A model generated the notes under the pieces. It worked only from the letters and a program-made list of their open reading frames with translations, ran no database searches and was not told where the DNA came from. From the IMG/VR virus record IMGVR_UViG_3300021599_001627, positions 1 to 60,252 of that record: 60,252 nucleotides of DNA; one strand, written 5' to 3'. Position numbers and translations under genes: made by a program. Positions 36,290 through 44,828 of this stretch are shown here, piece by piece. Each line of letters begins with the position of its first letter. Position 1 is the stretch's first letter. This DNA is from a virus.

Positions 36290-37420
36290 TCAGAGGGTTA
36301 GGCCGTGCATGGCTTTCTGAATCCGGTCGGCTTCGATCCACCGCTGGTAAGTCGACTGATGCACGGACAGGCTGTGCCCCATCAGTCGGGCGGCCAGGTC
36401 CGCGGCCACACCCTTGCTCATCAGGCGCAACGCGTAGGCGTGCCGCAGGTTGTACGGCTTGATCGTCACCTGATCTCTGGCGAGGGCGTCGGAGAACGCC
36501 TTGCTGAGGCCCTGGGCGGACTGACTCGGCCGACACAAATTGTGAAGATCAAACTGGCTTACCCACGCTCTCGGGCAGGGAGTGACCCGCCGGCTGCCGG
36601 TCTTGGTGGCGTCGGCCACCTCGATCCAGTCGTCCTCCAGCCAGATCAGCTCGGCGCATTCGTGGGGGCGGAGGCCGTAGGCCGCGCACATGGCAAAGGT
36701 CCAGCGCCAGTGCGGCAGAGTGACTTGCTTGAGCGCGGCCTCGATTGCCTCGTCCGACGGGATGTCGCGCTCGGTGAGCTTGTCGACGCCGTAGCCGCGG
36801 CAGGCGGCGAGCAGTGGCTCGTGATCGAGGCCGAGGGAGCGGGCCACCTGGGCCAGCAGGTTGCCCTGGTCGCGCCGGGCGGCAGTGCCCTCGGGGAGCT
36901 TTCGGATGCAGCGGAGCAGGACCCCCTCAGTGATGACCCCCGAGGGCGGCAGTTTGCGTAGGGCCGGCGCCCACTTCTTCGACCAGGCGGCGGTGCCGCG
37001 CTCGGGGGCTTTGGCGTACTTGCTGGCGTGGAGGCCCTGGGCGGCAGCGTGGAAGTCCGACACGGTGATGACGGACGCGTCAGGAGCTTCCCACGCAGTC
37101 CACGTAAAGGTGCTGGTGCGTAACTGGTGGCCCAGCTCGACGGCTTTGCGTTCGGCTTCGGGGAGGGCGGAGAACTCGGCGGGCAGTCCGAGGGCAATGC
37201 GCTGCTGGCGTCGCTGCGACGGATCGTCACGCGTTGGCAGGGTTGCCCTGAGGTGCAGGGAGGCCCCGCGCAGCTCGACAACGCACTTCTGGTGCCCGGC
37301 CTTCAGGCGGGCGTTCAGCTCTTGTAGGGCAGCGTCGAGGGCCAAGGTCTGGACTAAAACCTGGACTACTTTCCCCGTCAGCTTAGGTCTGTTTTGGTCG
37401 AGCCTGGCTGAATTAAGCAA
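36290..37420 (-). CDS. int: Tyrosine recombinase / integrase
   Basis: A 376-residue site-specific recombinase. The N-terminal 110 residues form an arm-binding-type domain, and 115-215 a core-binding domain. The catalytic domain has Arg251 (AAYGLRPHECAEL), the box II region PYNLRHAYALRL (Arg326; the usual first His of HxxR is Tyr323), His349 (RLMGHSLSVH) and the nucleophile Tyr358 (STYQRW). All but one of the usual catalytic positions are present. It lies between the excisionase-like gene and the tRNA-Pro-like attP candidate, the classical arrangement. Confidence 0.92.
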   Translation of the reverse strand: MLNSARLDQNRPKLTGKVVQVLVQTLALDAALQELNARLKAGHQKCVVELRGASLHLRATLPTRDDPSQRRQQRIALGLPAEFSALPEAERKAVELGHQLRTSTFTWTAWEAPDASVITVSDFHAAAQGLHASKYAKAPERGTAAWSKKWAPALRKLPPSGVITEGVLLRCIRKLPEGTAARRDQGNLLAQVARSLGLDHEPLLAACRGYGVDKLTERDIPSDEAIEAALKQVTLPHWRWTFAMCAAYGLRPHECAELIWLEDDWIEVADATKTGSRRVTPCPRAWVSQFDLHNLCRPSQSAQGLSKAFSDALARDQVTIKPYNLRHAYALRLMSKGVAADLAARLMGHSLSVHQSTYQRWIEADRIQKAMHGLTL

Positions 37421-37429
37421 GCCGCCACG

Positions 37430-37590
37430 GGCCTAAAAGCACTGCGCTGCAAAGAATCCGAGTGCTGGCCTGGAATTTTTCTTCTGGTGGCGTAGATGGA
37501 GTAGGCACTACCCCAAAGTGGTGCGCTACCAAGCTGCGCTACGCCCCGGACTGGGATCTCGGGGGGTGGTCTCCTGGGGTTGGCCTAAAA
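37430..37590. promoter_or_regulatory. Direct repeats GGCCTAAAA flanking the attP core (arm-type sites?)
   Basis: GGCCTAAAA is present at 37430-37438 and 37582-37590, on either side of the tRNA-like core, in the same orientation. A further TGGCCTAG follows at 37592, and GGCCT/AGGCC inverted partners occur at 37636-37648. Tyrosine integrases bind short arm-type repeats on both sides of attP; this arrangement fits, but the assignment is inference. Confidence 0.45.
37506..37548 (-). other. attP: attP-like site: 5' half of tRNA-Pro(GGG)
   Basis: Read on the minus strand from 37548 the sequence begins CGGGGCGTAGCGCAGCTTGG and continues TAGCGCACCACTTTGGGGTAGTG. This is the acceptor 5' strand, D arm and anticodon arm of a tRNA-Pro with loop TTGGGGT (anticodon GGG). 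The match then ends; no variable loop, T arm or acceptor 3' strand follows, so it is not a working tRNA. A tRNA half about 90 bp from the integrase start is what an attP core looks like. Integration would swap in the phage copy of the 5' half. Confidence 0.75.
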
Positions 37591-37625
37591 ATGGCCTAGT
37601 AGGAGGCCCCCGTCGATGGCGTTAT

Positions 37626-37920
37626 TTAAGCAGACGGCCTGCTAGGCCAACGTCGCTTGTCGGCTTCGTTGGCGGAACGGCTGTCGTACCGCAGGTTGCG
37701 CCGACTGTTGTCGGCAGTCCCGGCTGGGCCGTGGCAAACATCGAGACCCGTCGCGGTCGGGGGTGCCTTTCAGTAATTGGCCTCGGCATCGATTAAGGCG
37801 ACCGGTCCCGTCTCGGTTCACCGCCGGGATGTAACGAGGAAGACTGCGCACGCGCCCGAGATCGCTGACCTCATACAGATGCTCCCAGCCCACGACGGGT
37901 CGCCACTGTTCAGCAGTCAC
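37626..37920 (-). pseudogene. Decayed NUMOD4-HNH homing endonuclease
   Basis: The N-terminal part MTAEQWRPVVGWEHLYEVSD, LGRVRSLPRYIPAVNRDGTG, GQLLKG is a NUMOD4 domain. In the next frame the DNA encodes VCHGPAGTADNSRRNLRYDS and RSANEAD, the typical C-terminal end of HNH enzymes of this group. The middle, with the HNH active site, is missing and the two parts are out of frame, so the gene is dead by internal deletion plus frameshift. It lies next to the attP-like site. Confidence 0.75.
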
Positions 37921-37978
37921 GCGTGATCCAAAACATGAACAGTATTTAGCCTTAACTCATACCAGTCAGGTTAGGCAC

Positions 37979-39124
37979 ATGGCCAGCTCCAAGCCGAAGG
38001 GGTACACCAACAACTGGTTGGGGGTGCTGGCAGCGGCGAAGGACGCCGGGGCGAAGTTCCCCGAGCTCGTGGCGGCTCAGTGGGCACTGGAGAGCGGCTT
38101 CGGTCAGCACACCAGCGGTGAGTACAACTACTTCGGGCTCAAGGGCAGCGGCACGACTCGGCTCACGACTGAGTACGTCAACGGGGCACGGGTGCATATC
38201 GAGGCGGAGTTCATGGACTTCGCCGACCTCGGGGAGTGCGTGCGGTACCTCGTAACCCGCTGGTACAAGGACTGGGACCAGTACGAGGGGGTCAACCGGG
38301 CACCGACGCGGGCGGCGGCGGCGAAGGAGCTGGTCAAGCAGGGCTACGCCACAGACCCGCGCTACGCAGAGAAGCTGATCAAGCTCATGGACGAGCACCT
38401 ACCGGAGGTGGGCGAGCCGACGGTGGTGACGAAGGCCAAGCCGAAGGCGCTGCTGTTCCAGATCGAGGCGCACCAGGCCACCTGGCTTAAGAAGGAGCCG
38501 AAGCCGGCCACCGAGCTCGGGGATTCCGAGAAGGTTGCCGTGGTGAAGGGCAAGACCTATGGGGTATGCGCGTATAACGAAAGTGTTCAAGACGCTCACG
38601 CGAAGGTTGAGCTGGCTGCGGGGGCCGGGACTTGGTATGTGTATGAGCCGCACTGGTCGAAGGTGCAGGCCAGCGGCGAGGCGATGCCGGCCTCGGTGGA
38701 TTGGGCGGACTTCGGGTGTCTGGTTACGCCGAACCTGACGGTGGGTGAGGTGCTGCAGTGGGATAAGCGCCGGATTCCGGGACCGAACTCGTCGGTGCGA
38801 GCGCGCCTGCTGCGCACTGCCGCGGCGTTCCAGCAGGTTCGCGAGGCGTGGGGGCAGCCGCTGGGAGTGACCAGTTTTTACCGGCCGGAGCCGATCAACG
38901 GTCAGGTTGGTGGGGTGCCGGGCTCGCGCCACACCACGGGCGAGGCGATGGACATCTATCCGACGAACCGGAGCATGGAGGAGTTCTACCGGTGGATCCG
39001 AGCGCGGTGGAGCGGTGGGCTCGGGGATGGCCGCGCTCGGGGGTTCATTCACCTGGACACCCGCGGGGGTGGAGGATTTGTACCGGGTGCGGGGGCTGCG
39101 CCTGCGGCGGAGTGGCTGTACTGA
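37979..39124 (+). CDS. Two-domain endolysin (glucosaminidase plus M15 peptidase)
   Basis: A 381-residue lysis enzyme. Residues 15-145 are a glucosaminidase (FlgJ/N-acetylglucosaminidase) domain: AAQWALESGFGQHTSGEYNY with the catalytic Glu38, then FADLGECVRYLVTRWY. A linker and a beta-rich segment (residues 150-250) may bind the cell wall. Residues 255-381 are a zinc peptidase of the M15 type: TSFYRPEPINGQVGG, GSRHTTGEAMDIYP (His and Asp ligands) and FIHLDTRG (third His). It cuts both sugar and peptide bonds of peptidoglycan at the end of infection. It is the only plus-strand gene in the late region and ends one base from the fibre gene on the other strand. Confidence 0.9.
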   Translation: MASSKPKGYTNNWLGVLAAAKDAGAKFPELVAAQWALESGFGQHTSGEYNYFGLKGSGTTRLTTEYVNGARVHIEAEFMDFADLGECVRYLVTRWYKDWDQYEGVNRAPTRAAAAKELVKQGYATDPRYAEKLIKLMDEHLPEVGEPTVVTKAKPKALLFQIEAHQATWLKKEPKPATELGDSEKVAVVKGKTYGVCAYNESVQDAHAKVELAAGAGTWYVYEPHWSKVQASGEAMPASVDWADFGCLVTPNLTVGEVLQWDKRRIPGPNSSVRARLLRTAAAFQQVREAWGQPLGVTSFYRPEPINGQVGGVPGSRHTTGEAMDIYPTNRSMEEFYRWIRARWSGGLGDGRARGFIHLDTRGGGGFVPGAGAAPAAEWLY

Positions 39125-39532
39125 TCAGCTGATCGTCAGGGCGCCGTTGGTGCCGTCGAAGTCGATTGTGAAGGTTTCGCCTGAGGCGAGGGTGACGTTC
39201 GAGCCGTAGTCGTACCAGCCCAAAAGTTCCTGGCTAGGGGCGGTGCTGTTGTAGAGGGTGATATAGCGGAATGTTGCTACAGCGCCGGAAGCAGTGAGTA
39301 CTAGGTCTTGGAGTACGAGCTTGTAGATACCAGACGTTTGCCCAGAGCTAATGGTAGTAATGTTGCAGCTGCTTAGGTTGGTGTAGCTGATTTGCGTGAT
39401 ATTACTAAGTGTCGAGTTGGTGGCGACTGGAGCTGTCGCGCTCAGGGCCACAGCGAGTTGATCAGCACCGAGATCGTGTTTTTTCTCAGCGAGGGCTTCA
39501 ACCAGAGAGTTGAAGCGGTTAAAGATGGCCAT
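39125..39532 (-). CDS. Virion-associated beta-rich protein (135 aa)
   Basis: MAIFNRFNSLVEALAEKKHD, LGADQLAVALSATAPVATNS, then a Thr/Ser/Gly-rich beta body ending FDGTNGALTIS. The start 'F..F....E.LAEK.HNL.SD.L..ALS...P' and the body 'ISSGQTSGIYKLVLQDLVLT' are typical of small phage structural proteins encoded with tail fibres. Stop codons of this gene and the endolysin gene are adjacent on opposite strands. A decoration or fibre accessory role is inferred. Confidence 0.72.
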   Translation of the reverse strand: MAIFNRFNSLVEALAEKKHDLGADQLAVALSATAPVATNSTLSNITQISYTNLSSCNITTISSGQTSGIYKLVLQDLVLTASGAVATFRYITLYNSTAPSQELLGWYDYGSNVTLASGETFTIDFDGTNGALTIS

Positions 39533-39655
39533 TTATGGGTAGCCCTGGGTTTAGCGGTAGTCTAAGAAGCCCAGCCTGAGAGCTACATAGCTACTACTTA
39601 TGCGGGGCTCTAGTTGGTTACAGCGTCTTGGATCTGCTGGCCAGTGGTGGCTCCT

Positions 39656-39934
39656 TTAGCTCTTCCACGCCCCGCTGGCGCGGGTGCTGATGCTGCTCAC
39701 TGACTTCCACACGCCGCTGACCTTGACGTAGGCGGCGCTGGCTTGTTTCCAAGTGCCGGCAACATTCACCCAGACGTTGAGGCCCGTAGCAGGGCCAACC
39801 GCAACAAACGGCTGGCCTAGATACGCCACATCGAGGGATGTGGTTGTGAGTGCCTTGGCCTCAACCTGAACAAAAGGCTGGCCGAGGTAGGCAACGTCTA
39901 GCGATGTCAGATCGGTATTACTCGGCAGGGGCAT
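39656..39934 (-). CDS. Small fibre-like protein with internal repeat (92 aa)
   Basis: The 13-residue unit TSLDVAYLGQPFV occurs twice (about residues 10-22 and 32-44), followed by NVWVNVAGTWKQASAAYVKV and GVWKSVSSI, a W-rich repeat resembling fibre tip modules. Likely part of the tail fibre complex. The start region overlaps the next gene by 17 nt. Confidence 0.65.
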   Translation of the reverse strand: MPLPSNTDLTSLDVAYLGQPFVQVEAKALTTTSLDVAYLGQPFVAVGPATGLNVWVNVAGTWKQASAAYVKVSGVWKSVSSISTRASGAWKS

Positions 39935-40100
39935 TGGCTACCTCCTGTGCGGCGACAAAGGCTGCTGCTGCCTCCTGAATGGCATCCATGGTTGGGTAGT
40001 CGTTGAACTTGAAGAACTGCGCTTCAGTATTGGTGAGCACGACACGGGCGTACCACTTGCCAGCGAGGTCCTGTTCAACAGCATGGACGTGATAGGTCAT
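39918..40100 (-). CDS. Small protein of the fibre operon (60 aa)
   Basis: MTYHVHAVEQDLAGKWYARV, VLTNTEAQFFKFNDYPTMDA, IQEAAAAFVAAQEVANAPAE: a short beta part and an Ala-rich amphipathic helix. Starts 2 nt after the large fibre gene. Possibly a fibre chaperone or accessory subunit, by position only. Confidence 0.6.
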   Translation of the reverse strand: MTYHVHAVEQDLAGKWYARVVLTNTEAQFFKFNDYPTMDAIQEAAAAFVAAQEVANAPAE

Positions 40101-40102
40101 GG

Positions 40103-42550
40103 TCAGGCTTGCGAGATGGTTAGGTCATCGACCCACCCAGAGAAGGTGGTGCCGCCAAAAGCTTCAGCAGTAATTTCAACTACGCCGGTTTCAGTCGGGG
40201 TGAAGGTGACAGTTTCCTCTTCCCAGGCGTTGACAGCAACTACCGATGATGTTACGTTATTGACAACCCCAGCGATCTGACCGCCTTTGCAGACTAGGCG
40301 CATTGTCAGGCCAGCATTATCGCGTCGCATCCATGCTTTGACGGTTACCAGGGAATTGGCAGCGCAGGCGACTTTGGCAAGACTAAGTGTTACCGGCCAG
40401 TTTGCACTACGCTCGGTGTTGGTCGGTTGAATCTTCCAGCTAATTCCATTATTGGTATTGCGTTGATCCGTAGCGGAACTGACTATGGCACCGTGCATAA
40501 ATATTCTGTGACTATTAGCTGTTTGGTTATCATTTTGAGATGTTACTAAGTAATCCGAATATGAACCAAAGCCTGTAACTGGAGTAGGCGAATTCAGAGC
40601 GACGTCTTTGAGATATTGGAAGCCCGACTGACCAGTATATATATCGGAGGTAGGATTATCTTTGAAAATCAAGCTGGAAATATATGCAGTTCCAGAGGAC
40701 AGGTTGAGCCCGTAGCTGCCGTTATTTGCAAATAAAATTGACGAATTAGCCCCTTTTACATAAGCTATATTTCCGCTAATGAACATGGCGCTGAAATTAC
40801 TAACAAAGGCACCGCTTACGGTAACATTTGGACGTAGTCCCGATATACTCGGGCCACCCGCTGAGACTATAAAGCCAATATTATAAGTGCCGTAGCTAAC
40901 TTGACTTGTAAAGATGGCACTGTTTGTTGAATTATTCGACGCAATAATATCATAAACAATCCAAGAGCCAATATTTGAGCTTATATTGTTATTAAATCGA
41001 GTAAGGGCAAATCCTTGTATTACCATCCAGTTTCTGCTGTCCGCTACTATTCCGTTTCCATTGCCATTCACGCCATCAAGCCAGGTTTCAGAAGTTTTAG
41101 TACTCATATCTGTTCGATTCCAGCCGCCGCTATAAGTCGTAGGACTACCTTCAACGCCACTTTCTAATAAAGATATAACCGCTGTACTTGCCGATGCCGA
41201 GGGTCCAATTTTAATTGTTTCTCTTTTCCATGTTGTTATCGTTTCGCTAATGCCATAGTATCCACGCAATGAAGAAATGCTGGGTATAATATTTGTCTCA
41301 GCATCCAGCATGACGCGAGTACCATTAATACTTTGAATGCCCCAAAATGTTTCAGTTGCCGTATTCTTGCCAATTAAGCTAGTAAGCGTCAGGCTATCGT
41401 CAGCACTACTGGCTTTGCAGGCGATAATATTGGATAACAGGAAAGTTTGCGCACCATTATCAGTATTGACATAAAGTGCGATACTTTGAATGTTGCTGCC
41501 TAGATTTGTGTTCAAATTTACTGTTACTGGCATCCAACGTCCTATGGCAGCCAGGCTTGGGACACTAATAGTATTAACGGCTGTCGTGCCAGTCGTATCT
41601 GAGCATAAACGTAAATCAATAGCACCAGCCGCTCCAATAGTGCCGCCAGTTTGTTGTATCCAAAAACTTACTTGTTGATAGCCAGACAAATCAAGAGTGC
41701 CTGTCGCCCAGAAAGCTGCACGACCTGTTGTAAAGCCTGCAGCAATGGTAATCTGGTCGCTTCGGGCGTGTTCTTTTGTATTAACGGTATTTAGTGAAGC
41801 GGTGACGTTGGCCCCACCCGCCGAAGTCCATGCCGCACGGCCAGGACCAGTACTAGCGATATTTGCGGTAACGGCACTGGTCAAGAGAACGCGCATATTG
41901 TTACACAGTCGCGCTGTACCACTACTGCCTACACCATTTCCTGCGCTGCCGGTAAGTGTAAATGTGTTTACACCGGTATTGGTTATCTCCCAGGTACCGT
42001 TAGCGTTGGTATTTGTTAAATGCCCAGTGATTACAATAGTGTCACCTGTGCTATAGCCGTGCGCGTTGCATGTAACTGAAATTGGCGTAGTATTAGTGCT
42101 GCTGCTAATGGCTTTTGCCGCCTGCTGAATTTGACTTGTCCATACGCCATTTTGACCTAAACTTGTTGGATCTGGACTTGCTATTACGCGAATAGTATCA
42201 CCTGGTATTGTCCTTACTAGCGTGGCACCACTCGCAAAGGTTCTCCAGCGACCACCAATATAGTATTGACGATCTATGGATTGGTTCGCCAGTCCCGTGC
42301 CTCCAGATATTGCAGCAATCGTAAGCGAAGTAGAAGATACCCAGGCTCCAATTCGGTAAACCGCATAAATTGCGCCATTAAAAATACTTAGGTACTGGCC
42401 AATCAGAGATCCGTCGTTTGGAAATGACGCTCCGACACTACTGAATGTCGTACTGGTGATGCGACCATTTGTTCCTTGCGCTAGCGGTGCAAAACTGGTA
42501 CCAGCATAATTATCATTACCGTTCTCGAAATCGATGTACAGAGTAGCCAT
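40103..42550 (-). CDS. Tail fibre / receptor-binding protein with beta-helix and jelly-roll end
   Basis: An 815-residue, Ser/Thr/Asn-rich protein. The N-terminus MATLYIDFENGNDNYAGTSF resembles the start of right-handed beta-helix proteins ('Y.D...GND...GTS'). The middle consists of repeating short hydrophobic beta strands consistent with a pectate-lyase-like beta-helix. The C-terminal 120 residues (WPVTLSLAKVACAANSLVTV, KAWMRRDNAGLTMRLVCKGG, WEEETVTFTPTETGVVEITA) look like a jelly-roll carbohydrate-binding domain. It is noticeably more AT-rich than the head genes, as expected for a host-range gene exchanged between phages. Confidence 0.8.
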   Translation of the reverse strand: MATLYIDFENGNDNYAGTSFAPLAQGTNGRITSTTFSSVGASFPNDGSLIGQYLSIFNGAIYAVYRIGAWVSSTSLTIAAISGGTGLANQSIDRQYYIGGRWRTFASGATLVRTIPGDTIRVIASPDPTSLGQNGVWTSQIQQAAKAISSSTNTTPISVTCNAHGYSTGDTIVITGHLTNTNANGTWEITNTGVNTFTLTGSAGNGVGSSGTARLCNNMRVLLTSAVTANIASTGPGRAAWTSAGGANVTASLNTVNTKEHARSDQITIAAGFTTGRAAFWATGTLDLSGYQQVSFWIQQTGGTIGAAGAIDLRLCSDTTGTTAVNTISVPSLAAIGRWMPVTVNLNTNLGSNIQSIALYVNTDNGAQTFLLSNIIACKASSADDSLTLTSLIGKNTATETFWGIQSINGTRVMLDAETNIIPSISSLRGYYGISETITTWKRETIKIGPSASASTAVISLLESGVEGSPTTYSGGWNRTDMSTKTSETWLDGVNGNGNGIVADSRNWMVIQGFALTRFNNNISSNIGSWIVYDIIASNNSTNSAIFTSQVSYGTYNIGFIVSAGGPSISGLRPNVTVSGAFVSNFSAMFISGNIAYVKGANSSILFANNGSYGLNLSSGTAYISSLIFKDNPTSDIYTGQSGFQYLKDVALNSPTPVTGFGSYSDYLVTSQNDNQTANSHRIFMHGAIVSSATDQRNTNNGISWKIQPTNTERSANWPVTLSLAKVACAANSLVTVKAWMRRDNAGLTMRLVCKGGQIAGVVNNVTSSVVAVNAWEEETVTFTPTETGVVEITAEAFGGTTFSGWVDDLTISQA

Positions 42551-42558
42551 GCTTTACC

Positions 42559-42768
42559 TCAGGCGGTGTACTTGATCCAAATGTCGCCGTCGATCCCACC
42601 AGTGGGATCGGTAGTACTGGTAGTGATGTTGTTGATCTTCACCATGCTGCCAGCTGCATTCTTCACGTACAACCGACCATTGGTTGAGTCCCAAGCTGGT
42701 TCACCTTCAACAAACGATACTGCGCTCGGTACTGTGCTACCGCGCCGTAACCTCAGCGTGTTAGCCAT
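42559..42768 (-). CDS. Short fibre-tip protein (tropism-determinant-like N-terminus)
   Basis: Start placed at MANTLRLRRGSTVPSAVSFV (42768), 2 nt after the upstream stop; 69 residues. EGEPAWDSTNGRLYVKNAAG follows. The 'LRRG....PS...GEPA.....RLYVK...G' pattern is the small domain at the N-terminus of many phage fibres (major tropism determinant-like). It stands alone here. Confidence 0.7.
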   Translation of the reverse strand: MANTLRLRRGSTVPSAVSFVEGEPAWDSTNGRLYVKNAAGSMVKINNITTSTTDPTGGIDGDIWIKYTA

Positions 42769-42770
42769 GT

Positions 42771-43616
42771 TCAGAACGTCCCGCAATCCACGGTGATACC
42801 ATCAAACGTGGTGAGGTTTGTGATTGACCCACCTGTAATTGTGACGTTTATGGCGTCTTGCGTGCTAAGGGTACCCAACCCACTGATGTCCGTGTTGGGG
42901 ATAGTGGCACTCGCTGTCAGCGCTGCAGTGCCGGACCCTTTGACGTAGCCCGTCAAGCTGGTGGCACCCGTTCCCCCATAGGCCACGGAAATTGCCGTGC
43001 CCTGCCACACACCGGTGCCAATGGTGCCAACGCTGGTGAGGCTGGAGCTGGTGACCCCACTGCCCAAAGTGCTGCCGCTGAGCACGCTGGTGCCGTTGAT
43101 GTAGAACGCCTTACCGCTAGCAAGATTCAGGTGCTCGCTGCTAGTCCAGGCATCCGTGGCATCAACCCAGTTGAAGGTCTTATCCGTGGTGCCCTTGAGC
43201 GTAATGCCACCGCCATCCGCACCGGCATCAGTGGGACTAGCAGTGTCCCCAAGAACAATGTTTTTATCGTCAACTGTGATCGTGGTTGAGTTGATCGTTG
43301 TCGTCGTGCCGTTTACAGTCAGATCACCACCGACAGTGATATTGCCTGTAGTGCTGAACGAAGCGATGGTGGCACTACTGAGATCAACGGTGCCGGTAAA
43401 CGTCTTATTGCCGCTGATTGTCTGCGATGTGTCCAGCGTGATGTAGGCGCCGCTGCCGCCGATGGCAACAACACTGGTGGCTGAGCCCCCTGCTCCCCCG
43501 GTTCCAACGCCAATGAACAGCTTGGAGCTGTTCTCCGAATAGGCCAGCTCTGCATTGGCCAGCGTTGAAGGCGCTGCCGTAGCGGTTGAGCGTTTGATTC
43601 TGATCGTGTTCGGCAC
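42771..43616 (-). CDS. Tail fibre protein (281 aa), cyanophage type
   Basis: Starts MPNTIRIKRSTATAAPSTLA, NAELAYSENSSKLFIGVGTG: the same tropism-determinant-like head. It then has repeats of 'TGNITVGGDLTVNGTTTTIN', 'TVDDKNIVLGDTASPT' and ends TTFDGITVDCGTF. These strings are familiar from fibres of myo- and siphocyanophages. The Gly/Thr/Ser composition predicts a trimeric beta fibre. Confidence 0.82.
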   Translation of the reverse strand: MPNTIRIKRSTATAAPSTLANAELAYSENSSKLFIGVGTGGAGGSATSVVAIGGSGAYITLDTSQTISGNKTFTGTVDLSSATIASFSTTGNITVGGDLTVNGTTTTINSTTITVDDKNIVLGDTASPTDAGADGGGITLKGTTDKTFNWVDATDAWTSSEHLNLASGKAFYINGTSVLSGSTLGSGVTSSSLTSVGTIGTGVWQGTAISVAYGGTGATSLTGYVKGSGTAALTASATIPNTDISGLGTLSTQDAINVTITGGSITNLTTFDGITVDCGTF

Positions 43617-43664
43617 GGCGGCCTAAGGCTGAAGCTAGCCCCAGCTTATCGCTGGTCTACGATT

Positions 43665-43928
43665 TCAAAAGTTCCCACCGTCGGTAATAGTCTCTTTGGT
43701 TATAGTGCTATCTACTTTGTAAATGCCAGCGGCTCCATCGTAATAAATAAGGCTTTTATCTGTTTTGTTCGTATCGTTGATGTTGAAATTGCCTGGAGGG
43801 CCTTGCTGCCCTTCGGTGACAAGCGCAACAGTACCTGTAACGCCGGCAGAGGTGACAACAACAGATGAGTTGGCTTCGTCAGTGACAGTTATATCGACTT
43901 TGTCTACCGTAACTACGACTTGGTTCAT
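43665..43928 (-). CDS. Small structural protein with collagen-like turn (87 aa)
   Basis: Nearly pure beta sequence: MNQVVVTVDKVDITVTDEAN, VTGTVALVTEGQQGPPGNFN, then INDTNKTDKSLIYYDGAAGI. The GQQGPPG segment is a short collagen-like piece often found in fibre joints. It overlaps the upstream gene by ATGA. Confidence 0.68.
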   Translation of the reverse strand: MNQVVVTVDKVDITVTDEANSSVVVTSAGVTGTVALVTEGQQGPPGNFNINDTNKTDKSLIYYDGAAGIYKVDSTITKETITDGGNF

Positions 43929-44266
43929 GGGACTGCGGTATAGCCCTCAGCCACGGTCACGGAGCCTTCGAGGTAGTAATCGCGGTCGCCAGAAGCATTG
44001 ATGACCAGGACATCGTACGCCGCTTCGTTCGGAAGGCTCGATGTCGTTGTGTACATCAACTTCAAGCGGACTTTGCCAAGAGGGCGGCTGATGTACTCGA
44101 CGGTGAAATCGGCGTGCTTGGTCGTGCGGCTAATATCCCAGATCTGGGCGGCGACGGTACTGCCTGTAAGATTTATCGGGTTATTATTGCTATCTTTGAA
44201 CTCCAAAATGACGCTGTAATCAGCGCGGCGCTGCAATTTGATGTTGTAGACCCCAGGCTGAATCAT
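43925..44266 (-). CDS. Beta-sandwich structural protein (113 aa)
   Basis: MIQPGVYNIKLQRRADYSVI, LEFKDSNNNPINLTGSTVAA, QIWDISRTTKHADFTVEYIS. A pattern of 'Y.....L.D..G.PI.LTG......I' followed by alternating strands resembles the N-terminal baseplate-upper-protein (BppU-like) fold used in tail adaptors. A fibre-attachment role is inferred. Confidence 0.7.
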   Translation of the reverse strand: MIQPGVYNIKLQRRADYSVILEFKDSNNNPINLTGSTVAAQIWDISRTTKHADFTVEYISRPLGKVRLKLMYTTTSSLPNEAAYDVLVINASGDRDYYLEGSVTVAEGYTAVP

Positions 44267-44304
44267 GACGAGCTCCTCCTGGGGCAGTTTATCGAGCTCG
44301 GCTC

Positions 44305-44574
44305 TTAGCGAACAAGATTGCGCAATGCCGCTTTGACCGGGTCATACAAGGTGATGACCGTTTGGATTTGCGCGTCAGTGGCGCGTTTGCCGAGGGCGTC
44401 GTTCACCGCGCTCGCGATGACTCCTTCCACCTTGGCAGGGGGTGCGTTGCGAACGAGCAGCTCGGGAAGCTCCGCGTCGAGTCGCTTGTAGATATACGGC
44501 AGGACACGACGGAGGCTCTCATCGAGCGCGGCGCGCAACAGCAGCTTGCTGACACGCAGGAAGAGCTTTTTCAT
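44305..44574 (-). CDS. Helical protein next to holin-like genes (89 aa)
   Basis: Start at 44574 (ATGA overlap). MKKLFLRVSKLLLRAALDES, LRRVLPYIYKRLDAELPELL, then AKVEGVIASAVNDALGKRAT. Basic amphipathic N-terminus and helical body; possibly membrane-peripheral. It is in the same transcription unit as two small membrane proteins. Confidence 0.62.
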   Translation of the reverse strand: MKKLFLRVSKLLLRAALDESLRRVLPYIYKRLDAELPELLVRNAPPAKVEGVIASAVNDALGKRATDAQIQTVITLYDPVKAALRNLVR

Positions 44575-44828
44575 GAGTCTGATGGCGGTGGGGTGCTGCG
44601 AGACCGTCCTCGGGTGGAGGAGGTTTGGCTGGGCGACTCTGTGATGTACGCCCACATTGTCGAGGCAGCGCCGCCGGCGACAGTGAAGGCTTGCGTCCAT
44701 TGGTTTCCGCATTGACCTGGGCGACGCAGTTCGCAGCTGAGGACGTTGGCGGAGGCCATTACTAGCATGTATGAATAACAGCCGACGAGCAGCTTGAAGA
44801 CAAGGGATAAGGCAGCAGGATTATTCAT
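44571..44828 (-). CDS. Small membrane protein, holin candidate (85 aa)
   Basis: MNNPAALSLVFKLLVGCYSY, MLVMASANVLSCELRRPGQC, GNQWTQAFTVAGGAASTMWA. One or two membrane segments (residues 7-28 and about 48-66) and a polar tail of Ser/Arg/Pro. Size and topology suit a holin or spanin-like partner for the endolysin at 37979-39124. Holins share little sequence, so this remains a candidate. Confidence 0.62.
   Translation of the reverse strand: MNNPAALSLVFKLLVGCYSYMLVMASANVLSCELRRPGQCGNQWTQAFTVAGGAASTMWAYITESPSQTSSTRGRSRSTPPPSDS

Noticed and set aside
37506-37548. A functional tRNA-Pro gene
   Set aside because: The match ends after the anticodon arm; variable loop, T arm and 3' acceptor strand are absent, so only an att-type fragment is supported.
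36290-37920. Integrated prophage boundary with host DNA
   Set aside because: Genes on both sides of the att-like site are phage genes; no host gene or second att copy was found.
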